A DNA stretch of 64,000 nucleotides from Pseudorasbora parva (lineage: Eukaryota; Chordata; Actinopteri; Cypriniformes; Gobionidae): contig NC_090177.1 in NCBI RefSeq assembly GCF_024679245.1, positions 28,174,675 through 28,238,674 of the forward strand, in the 5' to 3' direction. Positions 46,275 to 63,145 of this stretch are shown here, piece after piece. Below the pieces are notes generated by a model. That model did not search any database, was not told the DNA's origin, and saw only the letters and a list, made by a program, of their open reading frames with translations. The translations under genes and the position numbers were made by a program. Each line of letters begins with the position of its first letter. Positions within the stretch are counted from its first letter, which is position 1.

Positions 46275-46410
46275 AGCTCTCGGATTTCATCAGAAACATC
46301 TTAATTTGTATTCTGAAGATGAAACGAAAGTCTTACGGGTTTGGAACGACATGAGGGTAAGTAAAATCAATGAGAGGGTTTTTTTTTTTTTAAATGAACT
46401 ACTAACCCTA
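46275..46410 (-). repeat. Fragment of the TTAA 'ggttagttcaccc' family
   Basis: 'ctctcggatttcatcagaaa', 'tattctgaagatgaaacgaa', 'tcttacgggtttggaacgac' and 'tgaactactaaccct' match the right arm of 18385-19121. Confidence 0.75.
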
Positions 46411-46705
46411 TAATGATACAGACAGTAGCAGGTATTTATAGGCTGCAGCAACTTTAAGATTGAATGCACAAATCCAATATAATGATACACATCTGAATTC
46501 TTTCTCAACTGTTGCCTTAAGACATAAATGACTTAAGAGAATGCTTGGCAAGATGGGTATTTTGATATCATTATCTATGTATGTGACTGCACAATGAGAT
46601 ACGAAAGAGGAATCAATTCAGCGTTTTGGCGCTTGAATGGCTTAAAATCACTTTAATGTGTACATTGGCAAGACAAAACGTGCAAATTCTAAACTTTAAA
46701 AAGAG

Positions 46706-47285
46706 AAAGCCACATTTGTAGCATCTGTAAAACTGCATTTCCATCTTAAAAATATATCTAAATCACGGCACATGCTTTCAATGCAAAATGCTGAACAGTT
46801 AGTTAATGCGTTCATGACCTCAAGGCTAGATTATTTTAATGCTCTACTGGGTGGTTGCCCTGTTCGCTTAATAAATAAACTGCAGCTGGTCCAAAAACGC
46901 AGCAGCTCAAGTTCTTACTAGAAACAAGAAGTATAACAATATTAGCCAAGTTCTGTCAACACAGCACTGGCTCCCTATTAAACATCGTATACATTTTAAA
47001 ATCTTGCTGATTACTTACAAATAATTAAATGGTTTAGCTCCCCAGTACTTGAGCAAGCTCTTAACGTATTATACTGTAGCACGGCTATTGTGGTCTCAAA
47101 ATTAGTGCCAGTTGATACCTAAATAGTTGATAATATCAAAATCAACTGCTGGCGGGGGATCCTTTTTCCATTTAGCACCTAAACTTTGGAACTTTTGTCT
47201 TCCTAGCATTGTTCGGGCATACACACTCTGTCAGTTTAAATCTAAACTAAAAACACATCTCTTTACTATGGTCTACACATAGAAC
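46706..47285 (+). pseudogene. L2/I-like LINE reverse transcriptase C-terminal remnant
   Basis: KATFVASVKLHFHLKNIS (46706) leads into VNAFMTSRLDYFNALLGG, then CPVRLINKLQLVQ (46805-46885). After a frameshift come NAAAQVLTRNKKYNNISQVL and STQHWLPIKHRIHFKILL, then a stop, then LNGLAPQYLSKLL (46895-47065). Further fragments (LWN-like near 47185) reach 'aaaacacatctctttac' (47250). This is the recalled post-RT region 'SRLDY.NALL...LQ.VQNAAARVL...HWLPI..RI.FKILL' shared by L2/I-type fish LINEs. RT catalytic motifs are upstream of the 5' truncation and absent. Confidence 0.8.
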
Positions 47286-47369
47286 ATTATCAATTTATTT
47301 TATTTAAATCAGTTAACCCTTAAATGCATGACTGTTTTGTCAAACATTCTTACATATTCGGGTCGTTAT

Positions 47370-47502
47370 CCCTTCCCTTCCCTTCCCTTCCCTTCCCTTC
47401 CCTTCCCTTCCCTTCCCTTCCCTTCCCTTCCCTTCCCTTCCCTTCCCTTCCCTTCCCTTCCCTTCCCTTCCCTTCCCTTCCCTTCCCTTCCCTTCCCTTC
47501 CC
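47370..47502. repeat. (CCTTC)n microsatellite
   Basis: About 26 perfect pentamers. The 'PFPSL' ORF is a by-product. Confidence 0.98.
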
Positions 47503-47503
47503 A

Positions 47504-47780
47504 CTATGTAACTTTTACATCTACTAGAGGGCGCCTATTCAAAACAAAGGTGTAGCTTGATGACAGCAAGTTCAAGCGCAGAATCTTGGGACGTGTGGTC
47601 TTCACCTCACAGCCAGTGGAAAATAATTGGGAAGTGACTCGGTTAGAAATGAAGCGGAGAAGGACCGAATGTTGAGCTGAGCAAGGCCATTGGAGTGATT
47701 GTTTGCGCACAACATGGACCAGGCCTAGTTATTTTAAACTATATTTTGCAGCAAAAATACTTCATAGTGCACATTTAACA
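47504..47780. repeat. Probable dispersed MITE fragment
   Basis: 'actatgtaacttttacatct', then actagagggcgcctattcaa, then aacaaaggtgtagcttgatg is a recalled fish repeat start; the other end may be '..catagtgcacattta' (47775). Inverted termini are weak. Confidence 0.5.
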
Positions 47781-48877
47781 TTTAAACAATTATAAAAAGT
47801 CTTGCTTGAATAAAACGTATATGTAAGAAAAACTAAAACACAATTACTGAATGAATATAAATCTTAGGCGTCCTTTAACATAATAATTACTTGATACACC
47901 ACCTGCTATGGATGGTACTGCATGTACTCTGTCCAGGTGGGTCATTCATAATTGATTGCTAATTTAAAATCAGAATCAGAAAGTAAATTAGCCTACAAAA
48001 TATGACACCAAGTATCCTCCTTGGATTTCCTCAAGAAACTGGAGCACTGTCTCTCACCTCATGAAATAATTTCTGGAGACATATCACATGGCCTGTGATT
48101 TACCTTGTCCATCTACGATTTCATCTGTGCTTGCAATCTTTAAACTAATTGGTGCAAATCCTAAAGCTTTCAATTATATCACTTTTCACGTCTAAATATG
48201 CCCTTAAAGTCACCTAGGATCCAACAATGTCCCATAACAGATTATATGTTAAATATACATTGTCCTGGTTTTAGAAAGGTTTTTTTAGTCTTACATGCTG
48301 CTGTAAAGGTCAGAAGATAGTGTCAACAAGCTTTCCAGTGATTTATTGATCCATTTAAAATTGATGAATGTGTCTGGTTGCTGTTGATTGCTCAAGTAAG
48401 CGTGGTTCATATAAATAATTAGACTATATCTGGAATGGCTGTAAAGCCCATGTCACAATTCAACAATATGTCATTATAACAGTCCAATAGCTTCATTCGG
48501 TTTTACAGTCTGTAATGACTGTTCAGCTTCTCAGATCAATACAGAGCCTCAGTAAGCTTTGCTAATCACAGTGTTATAGATATCAATCAAAACCCACTTC
48601 TCTTTTTACAGAGCTACTGACTTTTGTTATAGGACTGTGGTTTCAAAGTGTAATGACACAGATGAGGGCTCCCATTTAGGAGGTAAATTATATAGTCCAG
48701 CTCTCTGGGACATGGCACATAGAAAATAACACCTGTAACTTAATCATTGCACAATGAGGACATTTGCACTCCAAGACCTAATGCATAGATCATTTTACAC
48801 ACAGTGTAAGAAATATTATTATTAATATATTTCATTGCTATAGTTATCACTGTAAATCAGATTCAATCAGGCCTTTA
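47781..48877. other. No gene recognised
   Basis: AT-rich unique-looking DNA. Confidence 0.5.
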
Positions 48878-49050
48878 AAGGGTCAGTTGACCCAGAAATT
48901 TTAATTCTGTCATTTATTACTTACCCACATGCTGTTCCCAACTGTAAGACCTTCATTTATCTTCGTTCATGTGCTCCGACCCCTCCTTAGACAGCAATTT
49001 AATTAACACTTTTGAGGTCCAGAAAGGTAGGAAAAACATTGTTAAAGTCA
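48878..49050 (+). repeat. Fragment of the TTAA 'agggtcagttcaccc' family
   Basis: 'tttaaagggtcagttgaccc', 'actgtaagaccttcatttat' and 'gaggtccagaaaggta' parallel the left arm of 18385-19121. No right arm nearby. Confidence 0.75.
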
Positions 49051-50029
49051 TATGACTACAGTCCAACCATGTCAGTGCCCTATGCTCTTGACATTGTTAA
49101 TAAAGTGTGCATTGTTTTCGGGTTACAACAGAGTTGAGTGTTGAGTGATTCTGACTAACTTAAACACGTCTGATGGTCATTGTGTTCACTTGCTCAACCC
49201 TGATAAAACACGCTGTAAATAGAAATATTCGACCCATTTCACAGAGCAGCACGAGTACTCACAAGTTTTAAGCAGGTATCAGCGGGTAGTTCTGCTGAAG
49301 AACAGCAGGTATCGTAACATTAAACTCCTCACATTGAAATAAATGCTTGACAATGATTCAGGTGTGCAGCTGTCAACACAGAACTCTCTGAACAAACAAA
49401 CTGGGATAATGGTATGCATTTGCTCTGTTTTATACACCTTTCCTTTGCAAGTTTCCAATTGAAATTCTGTTGCACTTGTCCAAGAAGGAAATGAGAGAAT
49501 TTCCAAGTTGAATGGAACACAGCAATAATAGTACTTTAGAATGCCTACATATAGTAAAACATGATATTGTATGCATATGAGATTCACAAAATCCTAGTAT
49601 TCTCTAAAGTATTGGCACTATAATTTGTTTGGAAGCCAGCAAGTGATTCTTAAATAAAGGTATCAGTAAGTCCCTGGTGACTGCAGCTGCAATTCAAATA
49701 TTGATTTGTTAGAAATCTTCTGATCCCCAGATCCTCTGTGGAAAAGAGATTTTCCTGTAATCCACCATCAGTGATTTGGCTCAGAAATCTCTTCTTTGCT
49801 TTCAAGTGCCAATGAGTTCTGGTACATATTGGCTGCTGTCAGTCAACCTTCAGTTTACTCACAAAATGCAAAAAATTATCCAACTATAAATAAAATGGAG
49901 ATTGCCCATTTATTAATGTAGATGATTTGAGGTGAACCAACAAAACTTGAATCTACGGAGGTATTATCTGCATTTATCCAAAGAGAGAAATGGGATTACA
50001 CACTATTTAAAAAAGAAAAGAAAAAATAT
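49051..50029. other. No gene recognised
   Basis: AT-rich. The 102-codon minus ORF at 49279-49587 has no motif I recognise. Confidence 0.45.
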
Positions 50030-53682
<3,653 letters not shown>

Positions 53683-53924
53683 CACTCTAAAAAATGCTGG
53701 GTTAAAAACAACCCAAGTTGGGTTGGAAACGGACAAACCCAGAAATTGTGTTGTTTGAACCCATTGAATGGACCTATTCAAACAACCCAATTTCTGGGTT
53801 TGTCCATTTCCAGAAATTGTGTTGTTTGAACCCATTGAATGGACCTATTCAAACAACCCAATTTCTGGGTTTGTCCATTTCCAACCCAACTTGGGTTATT
53901 TTTAACCCAGCATTTTTTAAAGTG
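53683..53924. mobile_element. Palindromic MITE ('cactctaaaaaatgctgggt')
   Basis: Left cactctaaaaaatgctgggt, then taaaaacaacccaagttgg, pairs with the right arm ending acccagcattttttaaagtg. Between them a 71-bp unit starting cagaaattgtgttgtttgaa is duplicated (53740-53810, 53811-53881). Same family as 15379-15849. Confidence 0.88.
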
Positions 53925-54475
53925 CAGACAAAATACAGTAGGTCCAGTACATATTATCAATAAATAAAAAGTCGTATTCAGATGCATTATAATAATGTAG
54001 CCAACACTGATTACTAGACTATACCTCTCTTGTCTGCCTTTGAGCTAACTTACCCGCTCCATCATCTACTGTCCAATCCACATCACCCTCATGGTCACTC
54101 AAGTCTATCTAATCCTGACTTTCATCTGCAGGAAGAGCCAGTTCTGCTCTTTTCTTCTTTACCTTGCCATAGAATATGGCCGTGCTCACTGATGTAATAG
54201 TACCTGTATTCATTTCTAGGCAAAAGTAAAACTGCTATTTAAATTTGATTTTATCCATATGCCTAATTGACATTTTATCACTGGCATTAATGCTGTTATT
54301 GTTACATCTTAACAGATTGCAGCTGACCTTGCTAGCTAGCTAAACTATTGCAATAATCTCATTGCACTATTGCACAGTGCTGTCGCTTGGCAACACAGAC
54401 ATTTGATAAATTTACCAAAAACTTAATTTCATAAAAACTTTTTTGAGTGGTGAATATGTCATCATAACTTACCTG

Positions 54476-54746
54476 GTAACACTTTGGTATGGGGAATATT
54501 CACTATTAACTATGACTTTTGCCTCAATAAACTCCTAATTTACTGCTTTTTAATAGTTAGTAAGGTAGTTTTTGTAGCATTTAAGTTTAAGTTTAAGGAT
54601 TAGGGGTTGTAGAATAAGGCTATGAAGAATAAGGCATTAATATGTGCTTTATAAGTACTAATAAACAGCCAATACCCCAGTAATATGCATGCTAATTAGC
54701 AACTAGTTAATAGTCAATAACTGAACCTTAAAATAAAGCGTCACCT
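54476..54746. mobile_element. MITE, uninterrupted relative of 62199-63040
   Basis: ggtaacactttggtatgggg, then aatattcactattaactatg, ... to gttaatagtcaataactgaac, then cttaaaataaagcgtcacc. The reverse complement follows 62199-62457 closely, including 'caaactcctaa' and 'agcatttaag' phrases. It continues through the point where 62458-63010 is inserted in the other copy. Confidence 0.85.
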
Positions 54747-54754
54747 TTTCTGGT

Positions 54755-55145
54755 AACACTTCACAATACGAGTGCACTAATATTAATTAATTCATGCTTA
54801 ATTAATGCACAGATAATCATGAGTTAATGTATTACTAATGCTGAACTCACCTGTTTATTAATGATTACTGCATCAGCAACTAATGAAGATTCTACATGAT
54901 TAATCAAAGGCATGCATTTCAACTTCTAGTTGTCTGCTTTACGTAATCATTAGCTAATGATTTATAAAGGTATCATTATGTTATGACTTAACTTGTTGGG
55001 GCACATGACTATTAACTAATTCCAAATTAATTCAAAACCCATAACCACAATTACAAAGTCATAACTTAATGATACCTTTATAAATCATTAGCTAATGATT
55101 AATTAAAGCAGACAACTGGAAGTTGAAATGCATGGCTTTGACCCC
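54755..55145. mobile_element. Related MITE with large central palindrome
   Basis: Starts ctggtaacacttcacaatac. Arms 54906-54992 and 55060-55138 are inverted: gcatttcaacttctagttgt, ctgcttta, then taatcattagctaatgattt, ataaaggtatcat.... The right terminus is not recognisable. Confidence 0.7.
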
Positions 55146-56723
<1,578 letters not shown>

Positions 56724-56873
56724 GTTCAGATGTGAGTGATAGACTAGCTTGAGCAGTGCTCATGCATAATGCACATGGTCTAATGAGCATCCACCCTCAC
56801 ATCCCCACCAACGCTGGCGTATACAAGTTTATAAAGACCACTGCTTAATCTACCTTTTGAATGTGTCATGAAT

Positions 56874-56905
56874 CCTCTTATGGCACTTTTGAATGTGCCA
56901 TAAGA
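56874..56905. repeat. 12-bp perfect hairpin
   Basis: ctcttatggcac, 8-base loop ttttgaat, gtgccataagag. Confidence 0.85.
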
Positions 56906-57243
56906 GAATTATAATGTGAAATGAGTAGATTTTAATTAAAACATCCCACACACTAACAAAAAAAAATCCATTCCTCAATTTACCCATGTATTCTTTCTGT
57001 CTCTTTGTTTGTAAGATCAAAACACAAAGGCTGTTCTCACAGCTGGTACGTTGCGCTCAGTAGAGAGCACTGAAAAAATGTTTTTACAGCTGATGAGAGA
57101 GTACCTTTGTGTGAGAGCATGCACATTAGGCTGCACTAATTCCCTGACTGTGACACCACGACCGCTCCCCCTGCGTGTTTCAGCACCAATGAGAGCGTTC
57201 ATCTAAAGGAACTACACAAAGCTTGCGCCTTTTTTGCACAATT

Positions 57244-58230
57244 TTGGACCTGCGAGTTCTGGATTGGCACCTTCACAAGCTACCATTCAAGATGCTCATG
57301 CAGAATACATTTTCAAATGCATCCATCCTTGAGATCGGATCGCAGGGGACGCATACGTTCATGTCTTGATTCTTCTTCAACACAGGCCGTTTTTGCACTT
57401 TGTGTTCGAAGGCTGAGTGTCCCTGTCCCCCCTTGACTCCATGAATGTTCCTTGTGCCATTAGAGAATAGGGTATTCACATTCTCAACTATCTTGATGGC
57501 TGCACATTCTAGCACTGTCCAGGGATCAGTTGTGCAAACACAGGGAGCTGATGCTCAGACACCTCAGCCAGTTGGGTCTTCAACTGGGAAAAGAGCAATC
57601 TTGCCCCCCGGCAGAGGACCTCTTTTCTCTGTATGAAGCTGAATTTGGTCAAACAGATGACATGCCTCACAGAAGAGCGTATCCACTCAATGCTGAACTG
57701 TCTGGACATGTTTCCAGGTAGGACGGTGGTTCTACTGAAAGAAATTCAGAGGCTCCTGGGGCATATAGCAGCCAGGGAGGTAGTAACACCTCTTGGGCTG
57801 CTTCATATGAGATCGCTTTAGCATTAGTTTTAAGGTCAACTGGAGTCCTGGAGAGGCCCACACCTGCATTGGCACATCAACTGCCTCAAGTTGCTAATGG
57901 TATGTCTTGCACTGAGACACCTCAAAAGGCTGTTGTGGGGCAAATATGTATTGGTCCACATAGACAAAACTGCTACCGTTGCGTACATCAACCGACAAGG
58001 TAGTCAGCACTCATGTCACATTTTGCAACTTGCCCGCCATCTCCTCCCCTGGAATAAGAAGTGTCTGAGGTTGCCTTGGGCCATTCATGTCCCTGTTGTG
58101 CTCAACCGTGTGGCCCACAAGCGGCCACAAGCTGTTATCCCAGGAGAATGCTGACTCCATCACCAGGTGGTCCAGCTGATCCAGAGACAGTTTGGTGAGG
58201 CACAGATCACAGTCACTCAACTTCTCCCTG
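57244..58230 (+). pseudogene. DIRS RT/RNase H remnant, subfamily X
   Basis: LDLRVLDWHLHKLPFKMLMQ (57246) matches motif 1/2 of the complete element. Motif A is destroyed (a frameshift at 57330-57370). The motif C region is visible as TQLS-like 'ctcaactatcttgatggctg' (57481), encoding NYLDG, with the second Asp of YLDD changed. QLCKHRELMLRHLSQLGLQL is at 57530, and LNCLDMFPGRTVVLLKEIQR, then LLGHIAAREVVTPLGLLHMR, at 57690-57815. RNase H follows after a deletion: LHWHINCLKLLM (57870), in which the catalytic Glu region reads CLKLL, and VLVHIDKTATVAYINRQGS (57950). It stops abruptly near 58230. Confidence 0.87.
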
Positions 58231-58369
58231 CCAGTCAGCCACTTCAGGGTGTCAGGAACAAGGCTCGGAAAACACCCAAGGCCAGACTCGAGAGGTTGGT
58301 TCCATTAGCAGATTATATCGGCGCATGGTCATGTCTTCTAAATATACCTTTATGGACCAGAGCAGGTTT

Positions 58370-58770
58370 GGGTAATGGAACAGAAAGTTCACTCCCTGTT
58401 GGTAAAGGAGCCCATAGAACATGTCTGGCCTCCGCCAGACAGAAAGATAGGGTTCTACAGCTGGTATTGCATAGTTCCCAAGAAAGATGGGAGGTTGTGT
58501 ACAATTTTAGATCTGTGGCAGTTGATTTGTTCTCTGATGAGATTTAGATTCAAGATTTTCACAATTCCTACCATACTGAGTCAGATCAGTTCCGAGGACT
58601 GGTTTGTCACTATAAATCTAAAGGACACATACTATGACATTCCAATATCTGGCTCTTCTGTTCAGCCTAACTTTTTCCCCTCGCACGTTCACCAAGTGCA
58701 TGATGCTGCTCTGGCTCCACTAAGACTGCAGGGCATCCGTGTACTGAACTATATTAATAACTCATATTGA
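58370..58770 (+). pseudogene. DIRS RT remnant, subfamily Y
   Basis: KVHSLLVKEPIEHVWPPPDR, KIGFYSWYCIVPKKDGRL, and ILDLWQLICSLMRFRF lead to SEDWFVTINLKDTYYDIPIS. Motif A's first Asp reads Asn here (INLKD). Motif B is deleted: the sequence jumps to AALAPLRLQGIRVLNYINNS, in which the motif C YLDD-equivalent reads YINN. Both catalytic sites are therefore lost. The 131-codon frame is otherwise open. Confidence 0.85.
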
Positions 58771-58799
58771 CAAAGTCGTGAGAAATGGTAGTTCGGCAT

Positions 58800-59660
58800 T
58801 GAGATGTCATCCTTGGCCACAATCAGTGCTTGGGGTTGGGGCTCAACAGGATACATAATACCTAATACCTTTTGGCATGCTGCACATGAGACCCCTACAG
58901 TGGTGGCTGGAATCCAGGAGATGTTGCGAGTTGTAATTTCCCCACAATTTTCCTTGCATTTGTCCCTTCTATATGGAAGAAACATTGGTTTATGTCCCAA
59001 GGCCCAGTGTCTGGAGCATCATGTTGCGAGAGAACCGTTTCAACAGATGCCTCCCTCACTGGCTAGGGTGCGGTCAGCCCAGCATTCTTCTTGGGACATA
59101 AATTGCTCTGAAATGCTGGTGGTCTACAAAGCTCTGAGGAGATTTTTCCCAGACCTCCGCTGGGAAAAATCTCCCAGTCTGAGGTTGCACCCTCTATGCA
59201 GACTGGTGCATCAGATCCTATTGTGGTCCCAGGGGAAACTGTCGTCTCTTAGGGTGCTGTATGACCCCAGGAACCATAATCAGGGAGCAAATGTCCCGGA
59301 GAGATGGGCTGAGGCCCAGGGAATGAGACTTCCCCCAGAAGTGGTGAAGGCCACATGCGAGAGGTTCGGCCCAGTGGAAGTGGATCTATTCGCGTCTTGA
59401 GAGACATCCCACTTTCCATTGAGGTTTTTTTCTTCTCATCTATCCAGCCCCACTGGGGTCTGATGCCATGGTGCAGACATAGCAGACGCTACTATTACTC
59501 TGTACCCAGGAGTCTTGGAGAGGGGCTGCTGAGACGGGATCAGTCTACTTCTAGTAGCCCTCCAATTGGCCAGCCTGAGTATGGTTCTCAGATATTATGG
59601 CACTGCTAGCAGCCCTTACAGGTCTTCCTCTGAGGAGGGACCCACTGTTTCAGACAGGGG
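58800..59660 (+). pseudogene. DIRS RNase H/methyltransferase-like remnant, subfamily Y
   Basis: Frame 58804-59400 includes ISAWGWGSTGYI, WDINCSEMLVVYKALRRF, LVHQILLWSQGKLSSLRVLY, PRNHNQGANVPERWAEAQGM, and VVKATCERFGPVEVDLFAS. The third-Asp segment (VRTD..) is deleted. Methyltransferase-like traces continue to 59650 across frame changes. Confidence 0.82.
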
Positions 59661-59689
59661 GTACAATATTTCACACCCAGCCAGAGTTG

Positions 59690-60690
59690 TGGAAGCTTTG
59701 GGTCTGGCACCTGAGGGGGCCCATTACCTAGAGGCAGGTGTAGTCGAGACCATACTTAGCTCCAGGGCTCCTTTCACTAGGAGGTTGTACAGCCTAAAGT
59801 GGAATGTGTTTTCCACTTGGTGTAGAGAGCATTAGTTGGGCCCAGTTTACTGCCTGGTGGCTTCAGTGCTGCAGTTCCTCCAACATCGCTTCTTTCCTGG
59901 TCTTACTCTGTCCACAATTAATGTATATGTGCATGGCTGCCATTATGGCTTTCCTCCATCCTGTAAGTGATGGGCCTCTAGGGAATCACCATTTGGTTGT
60001 AAGTTTCTTCTTATGTACTCATAGGATGAGGTATGTGACTTGTTCCAGAGTCCCAACCTGGGATCTGGCAGTGGTTCTCGAAGGGCTGTCTATGAAGGGC
60101 TGTCCTTCAAACCACTCCAGTTGGCTGAAGCAAAGAACCTGACCCTGAGGATGGCCTTTCTCCTTGCTTTCACCTCTCTCAAGAGAGAGGAGGATCTTCA
60201 GACCTTGACTATCTTGCCAACTTACTGGGAGTTTGCCCCCCACTGAGTTAAGGCCATCCTTCATCCTATACCTGGCTATGTACCTAAGGTGCCATTCTTC
60301 ATCCTATACCTGACTACATGCCTATGGTGCCATCCAGTGTAACACGGTCAGTGGTTCTTTTGGCCTTCCATCCTCCACCACATGTATCAGCAGAAGAAGA
60401 GAGACTTAATCTGCTCTGGCTGGTCAGAGGATCTATTTGGAGAAGTATTCTCAGTTGAGGAAGTCAGGCCAGTTGTTGGTGTGCTTTGGCTCATCCAAGA
60501 AAGAGCTGTCTGCATCCAAGCAGACAATCAGTAATTGGACAGTCCAGGCTATAGCCTTGGCCTATCAGGTTCGCAATCTGCCTTCACCTGTGGCCGTGAG
60601 GGCTCACTCTACTAGAGGCATGGCCCTCCTTTCTGGAGTCCCGCGACAGGAGATCTGTGATGTGGCTGGGTGGACCATTATCATGACAGA
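59690..60690 (+). pseudogene. DIRS tyrosine recombinase remnant, truncated before the catalytic Tyr
   Basis: N-terminal region: TRRLYSLKWNVFSTWC (59775). Catalytic domain: LSFKPLQLAEAKNLTLRMAF, then LLAFTSLKREEDLQTLTI (60100-60215), STKQTISNWTVQAIALAYQV-like (ASKQTISNWTVQAIALAYQV, 60505) and AVRAHSTRGMALLSGVPRQE, then ICDVAGW (60590-60675). A duplicated 'cttcatcctatacctg' occurs at 60256 and 60297. The frame passes into a dispersed repeat just after the GW dipeptide, so the nucleophilic Tyr motif is gone. Confidence 0.88.
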
Positions 60691-60790
60691 AATACTTTTG
60701 TTCAGCAAGGATGCATTAAATTGATCAAAAATTGAGAATAAAATAATTTATAATGTTGTAAAACAAAGTGAAAATAATTTTTGTAGTAAC
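60685..60790 (-). repeat. Dispersed fish repeat truncating the DIRS
   Basis: atgacagaaatacttttgtt, then cagcaaggatgcattaaatt, then gatcaaaaa is the reverse complement of the repeat partly present at 4473 and 30205. Confidence 0.7.
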
Positions 60791-62198
60791 TGTAAATAAC
60801 ATAGTATATATAGATACAGCGGATTTCATAGTATGTATCATTCTATATTATCACCACAGGACTTCTGTGTAAGGGAAAATGCTGGAATATTATTATTACA
60901 TAATAAAAAAACTGACAGCTTTGTATGTTCAATTTTACCATATGTATTCATGGATAATGGATAAGTTTCTCATACGTGAAAGTGTTTTCTGTTTTCTCAA
61001 GTGCAACACTGTGGAAACAGATTTCCAAATCACGCCTTGAAAGACTGTAAACAAGGTAATGGTTGGCAGAGTGTCCATTTAGGCATGCTAACATCACGCT
61101 GCAAGAAAATATTGGCTTAAACTGCTCCTCCTTGATTTCCTGCTGTTACTTTAAAGAGTCTCAGGGCTTTGACAAGTGCACTCTGAGGTGAGGAGCATGG
61201 GATGGCTTTCTTGAGAGTGACAGCATGCAATGGAAACACGCATGAAAAAATGCCATGGTCCTGTCAAAATGTCAATGTCTTAAAATTCATGGAGATTCTG
61301 GGGCACCCTCTCTAGCAACCTGTCAGATAAAAACACCTTTTTCTCTTCCCACATTTCAAGGACATTTAAATCTAAAAGTATTTGTGAAAGTGGAAGTCAA
61401 GTATGTTTAAATGTCGAGAACAATTTGATTAGTTGTCAAAAAGAGCAATATTTACCTCAGGAAATATAGCAGTGTATGAAACTGTTAGCAATCAATCTAG
61501 TCACTCAGTGAGGTCAAAACATCAATCAAGACATTAAACATGTCTGAAAATGGCAGTCCAATCAACTGTCACTCCTAACCAGATAATGAATGACTTGTGG
61601 ATACTTGATTCATGTAATTATTCATCAAAAGCCGCTTGTCATTATTCTGTTTTTGTTACGTTAGCACGGAAGTGCTTATAGGAAGGATAAAATGAAGCTA
61701 ACTCACTTTCAGAAATACACTAAAAGGAAAACAAAATAAGTGATTTATAAGGGCTTTGACGTTCTTGTCGACACGCAGAGCTCCCAGATGCCTTAATTTC
61801 AGCTCTTTATTCATAATTACAGATGAATCACTGGAGGGAGATGGTGGTACATGTTTGTTACTGCAGCCCACTTGCTGTCCTTTTTATTTGATTCCCATTT
61901 TACACAGGGGAGCGTGTATGTAATAATTAAATCCATATTAAATATGTTCAGTGTGCTCACAAATTCATATCGGAGCCTTAATTTATTCAACACAGGTTAA
62001 GACTATGCATTGTTTATAAGACTGTCTGAGATAGTTTGTGTGTGACAGAGAGATAAGGTGGTGACACTGTTGATGAAACGTAATTAAATATGTCTGAAGG
62101 AAGATAATTATGATTGTGGTCCCATTTTATAATAGGTAGCCTCATGTACCAAATGTTTTGAAAAGAAGAGGAGATTCTACACTGTGGTAAAAACGCAG
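60791..62198. other. No gene recognised
   Basis: AT-rich unique-looking DNA. Confidence 0.5.
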
Positions 62199-63040
62199 TT
62201 ACACTTTATTTTAAGGTTCAGTTATTAACTATTAACTAGTTGCTTATTAGCATGCAAATTACTAGGATACTGGCTGTTTATTAGTACTTATAAAGCACAT
62301 ATTAATGCCTTATTCTTCATAGCCTTTTTCTACAACCCCTAATCCTACCTAATACCAAAACTTAAATGCTACAAAAACGACCTTACTAACTACAAAGTAG
62401 ATTGGTATTAGTAAATTGGGAGTTTATTGAGGCAAAAGTCATAGTTAATAGTCAATGGGTGCGTTTACATGCACGTTATTAAGCCGATTATGCCCAATAA
62501 GCTGACACTGAACATGGTCATGATAGGTGACAAAAACGCAAACTTAGAGCAGATTTAAATGCATCCAGACAGAGCGAGCTAACGTTTTGCATGAAATAAG
62601 GACATATATCACAAACGCACACTCATTTAAGATCCAGAAAATGGTAAAGAGGTGTTCTCTTTTCTCATGCAGCAGAAGTAGCCTAGAAGAGGTTCAGTAA
62701 AAATGCTACATAACTGCATAAGAGATCCGTAAATCTCCCGCTGACACGGCGCACGCTTTATTTAACATCACAACTGACGCAACATTTGAAAAACTCACTC
62801 AGATATACGGACGTTATTATTTTTGACGCCACTACAAGGAAATAACCCGGTTTATAAATAAAGTCATGTAAACACGGCTTACTTGCGTTGTCCGTTTACT
62901 GGTTTGCATGTAAACGGGGAAAACTGGTCATTTCAATAAGCTGATTTTTTTTTTTTTTTCTTTTTTTTTTTTTTAGTTATCAGCTCACTGGTGTGCATGT
63001 AAATGCACCCAATATGTGTTCCCCATAATAAAGGGTTACC
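62199..63040. mobile_element. MITE ('ggttaca.cttt') interrupted by another MITE
   Basis: Left gttacactttattttaaggt, then tcagttattaactattaact, and right gttccccataataaagggtt, then acc. It is the inverse-orientation relative of 54476-54746, split at 62457/63011. Confidence 0.85.
62458..63010. mobile_element. Nested MITE with 18-bp TIRs and 3-bp TSD 'aat'
   Basis: gggtgcgtttacatgcac (62458-62475) and gtgcatgtaaatgcaccc (62993-63010) are inverted with one mismatch. 'aat' lies on both sides (62455-62457, 63011-63013). A 3-bp duplication is typical of PIF/Harbinger-type elements. The second-level 'ttggcatgtaaac' motif (62904) is also inverted relative to the left end. Confidence 0.88.
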
Positions 63041-63145
63041 AAAATATTATTACACAATTCAAAATCACTTATATTTAAAATGTTTAAAATTTTCAGCATC
63101 ATTACTCAGTCTTCAGTGTCACATTGTGACAGCCCGAGTGCATGT
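63040..63145 (+). repeat. Dispersed repeat fragment
   Basis: 'ttttcagcatcattactcag', then tcttcagtgtcacatt, is a recalled phrase of the same high-copy fish repeat as 30205-30480. Confidence 0.6.

Larger units (their letters stand above)
58255..60690 (+). mobile_element. Decayed DIRS retrotransposon, subfamily Y, fused behind the X fragment
   Basis: Starts at the gag/RT linker (LERLVPLADYIGAWSCLL, 58290) and runs through RT, RNase H, methyltransferase-like and recombinase regions. It restarts the coding order that the 57244-58230 fragment had already reached. The recombinase is cut off by a dispersed repeat at about 60690. No terminal repeat or ICR remains. Confidence 0.82.

Noticed and set aside
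47324..47555. PFPSL repeat protein
   Set aside because: Translation of the (CCTTC)n repeat.
49279..49587. 102-codon minus ORF as a host exon
   Set aside because: No motif, AT-rich composition like the flanks, no clear splice context.
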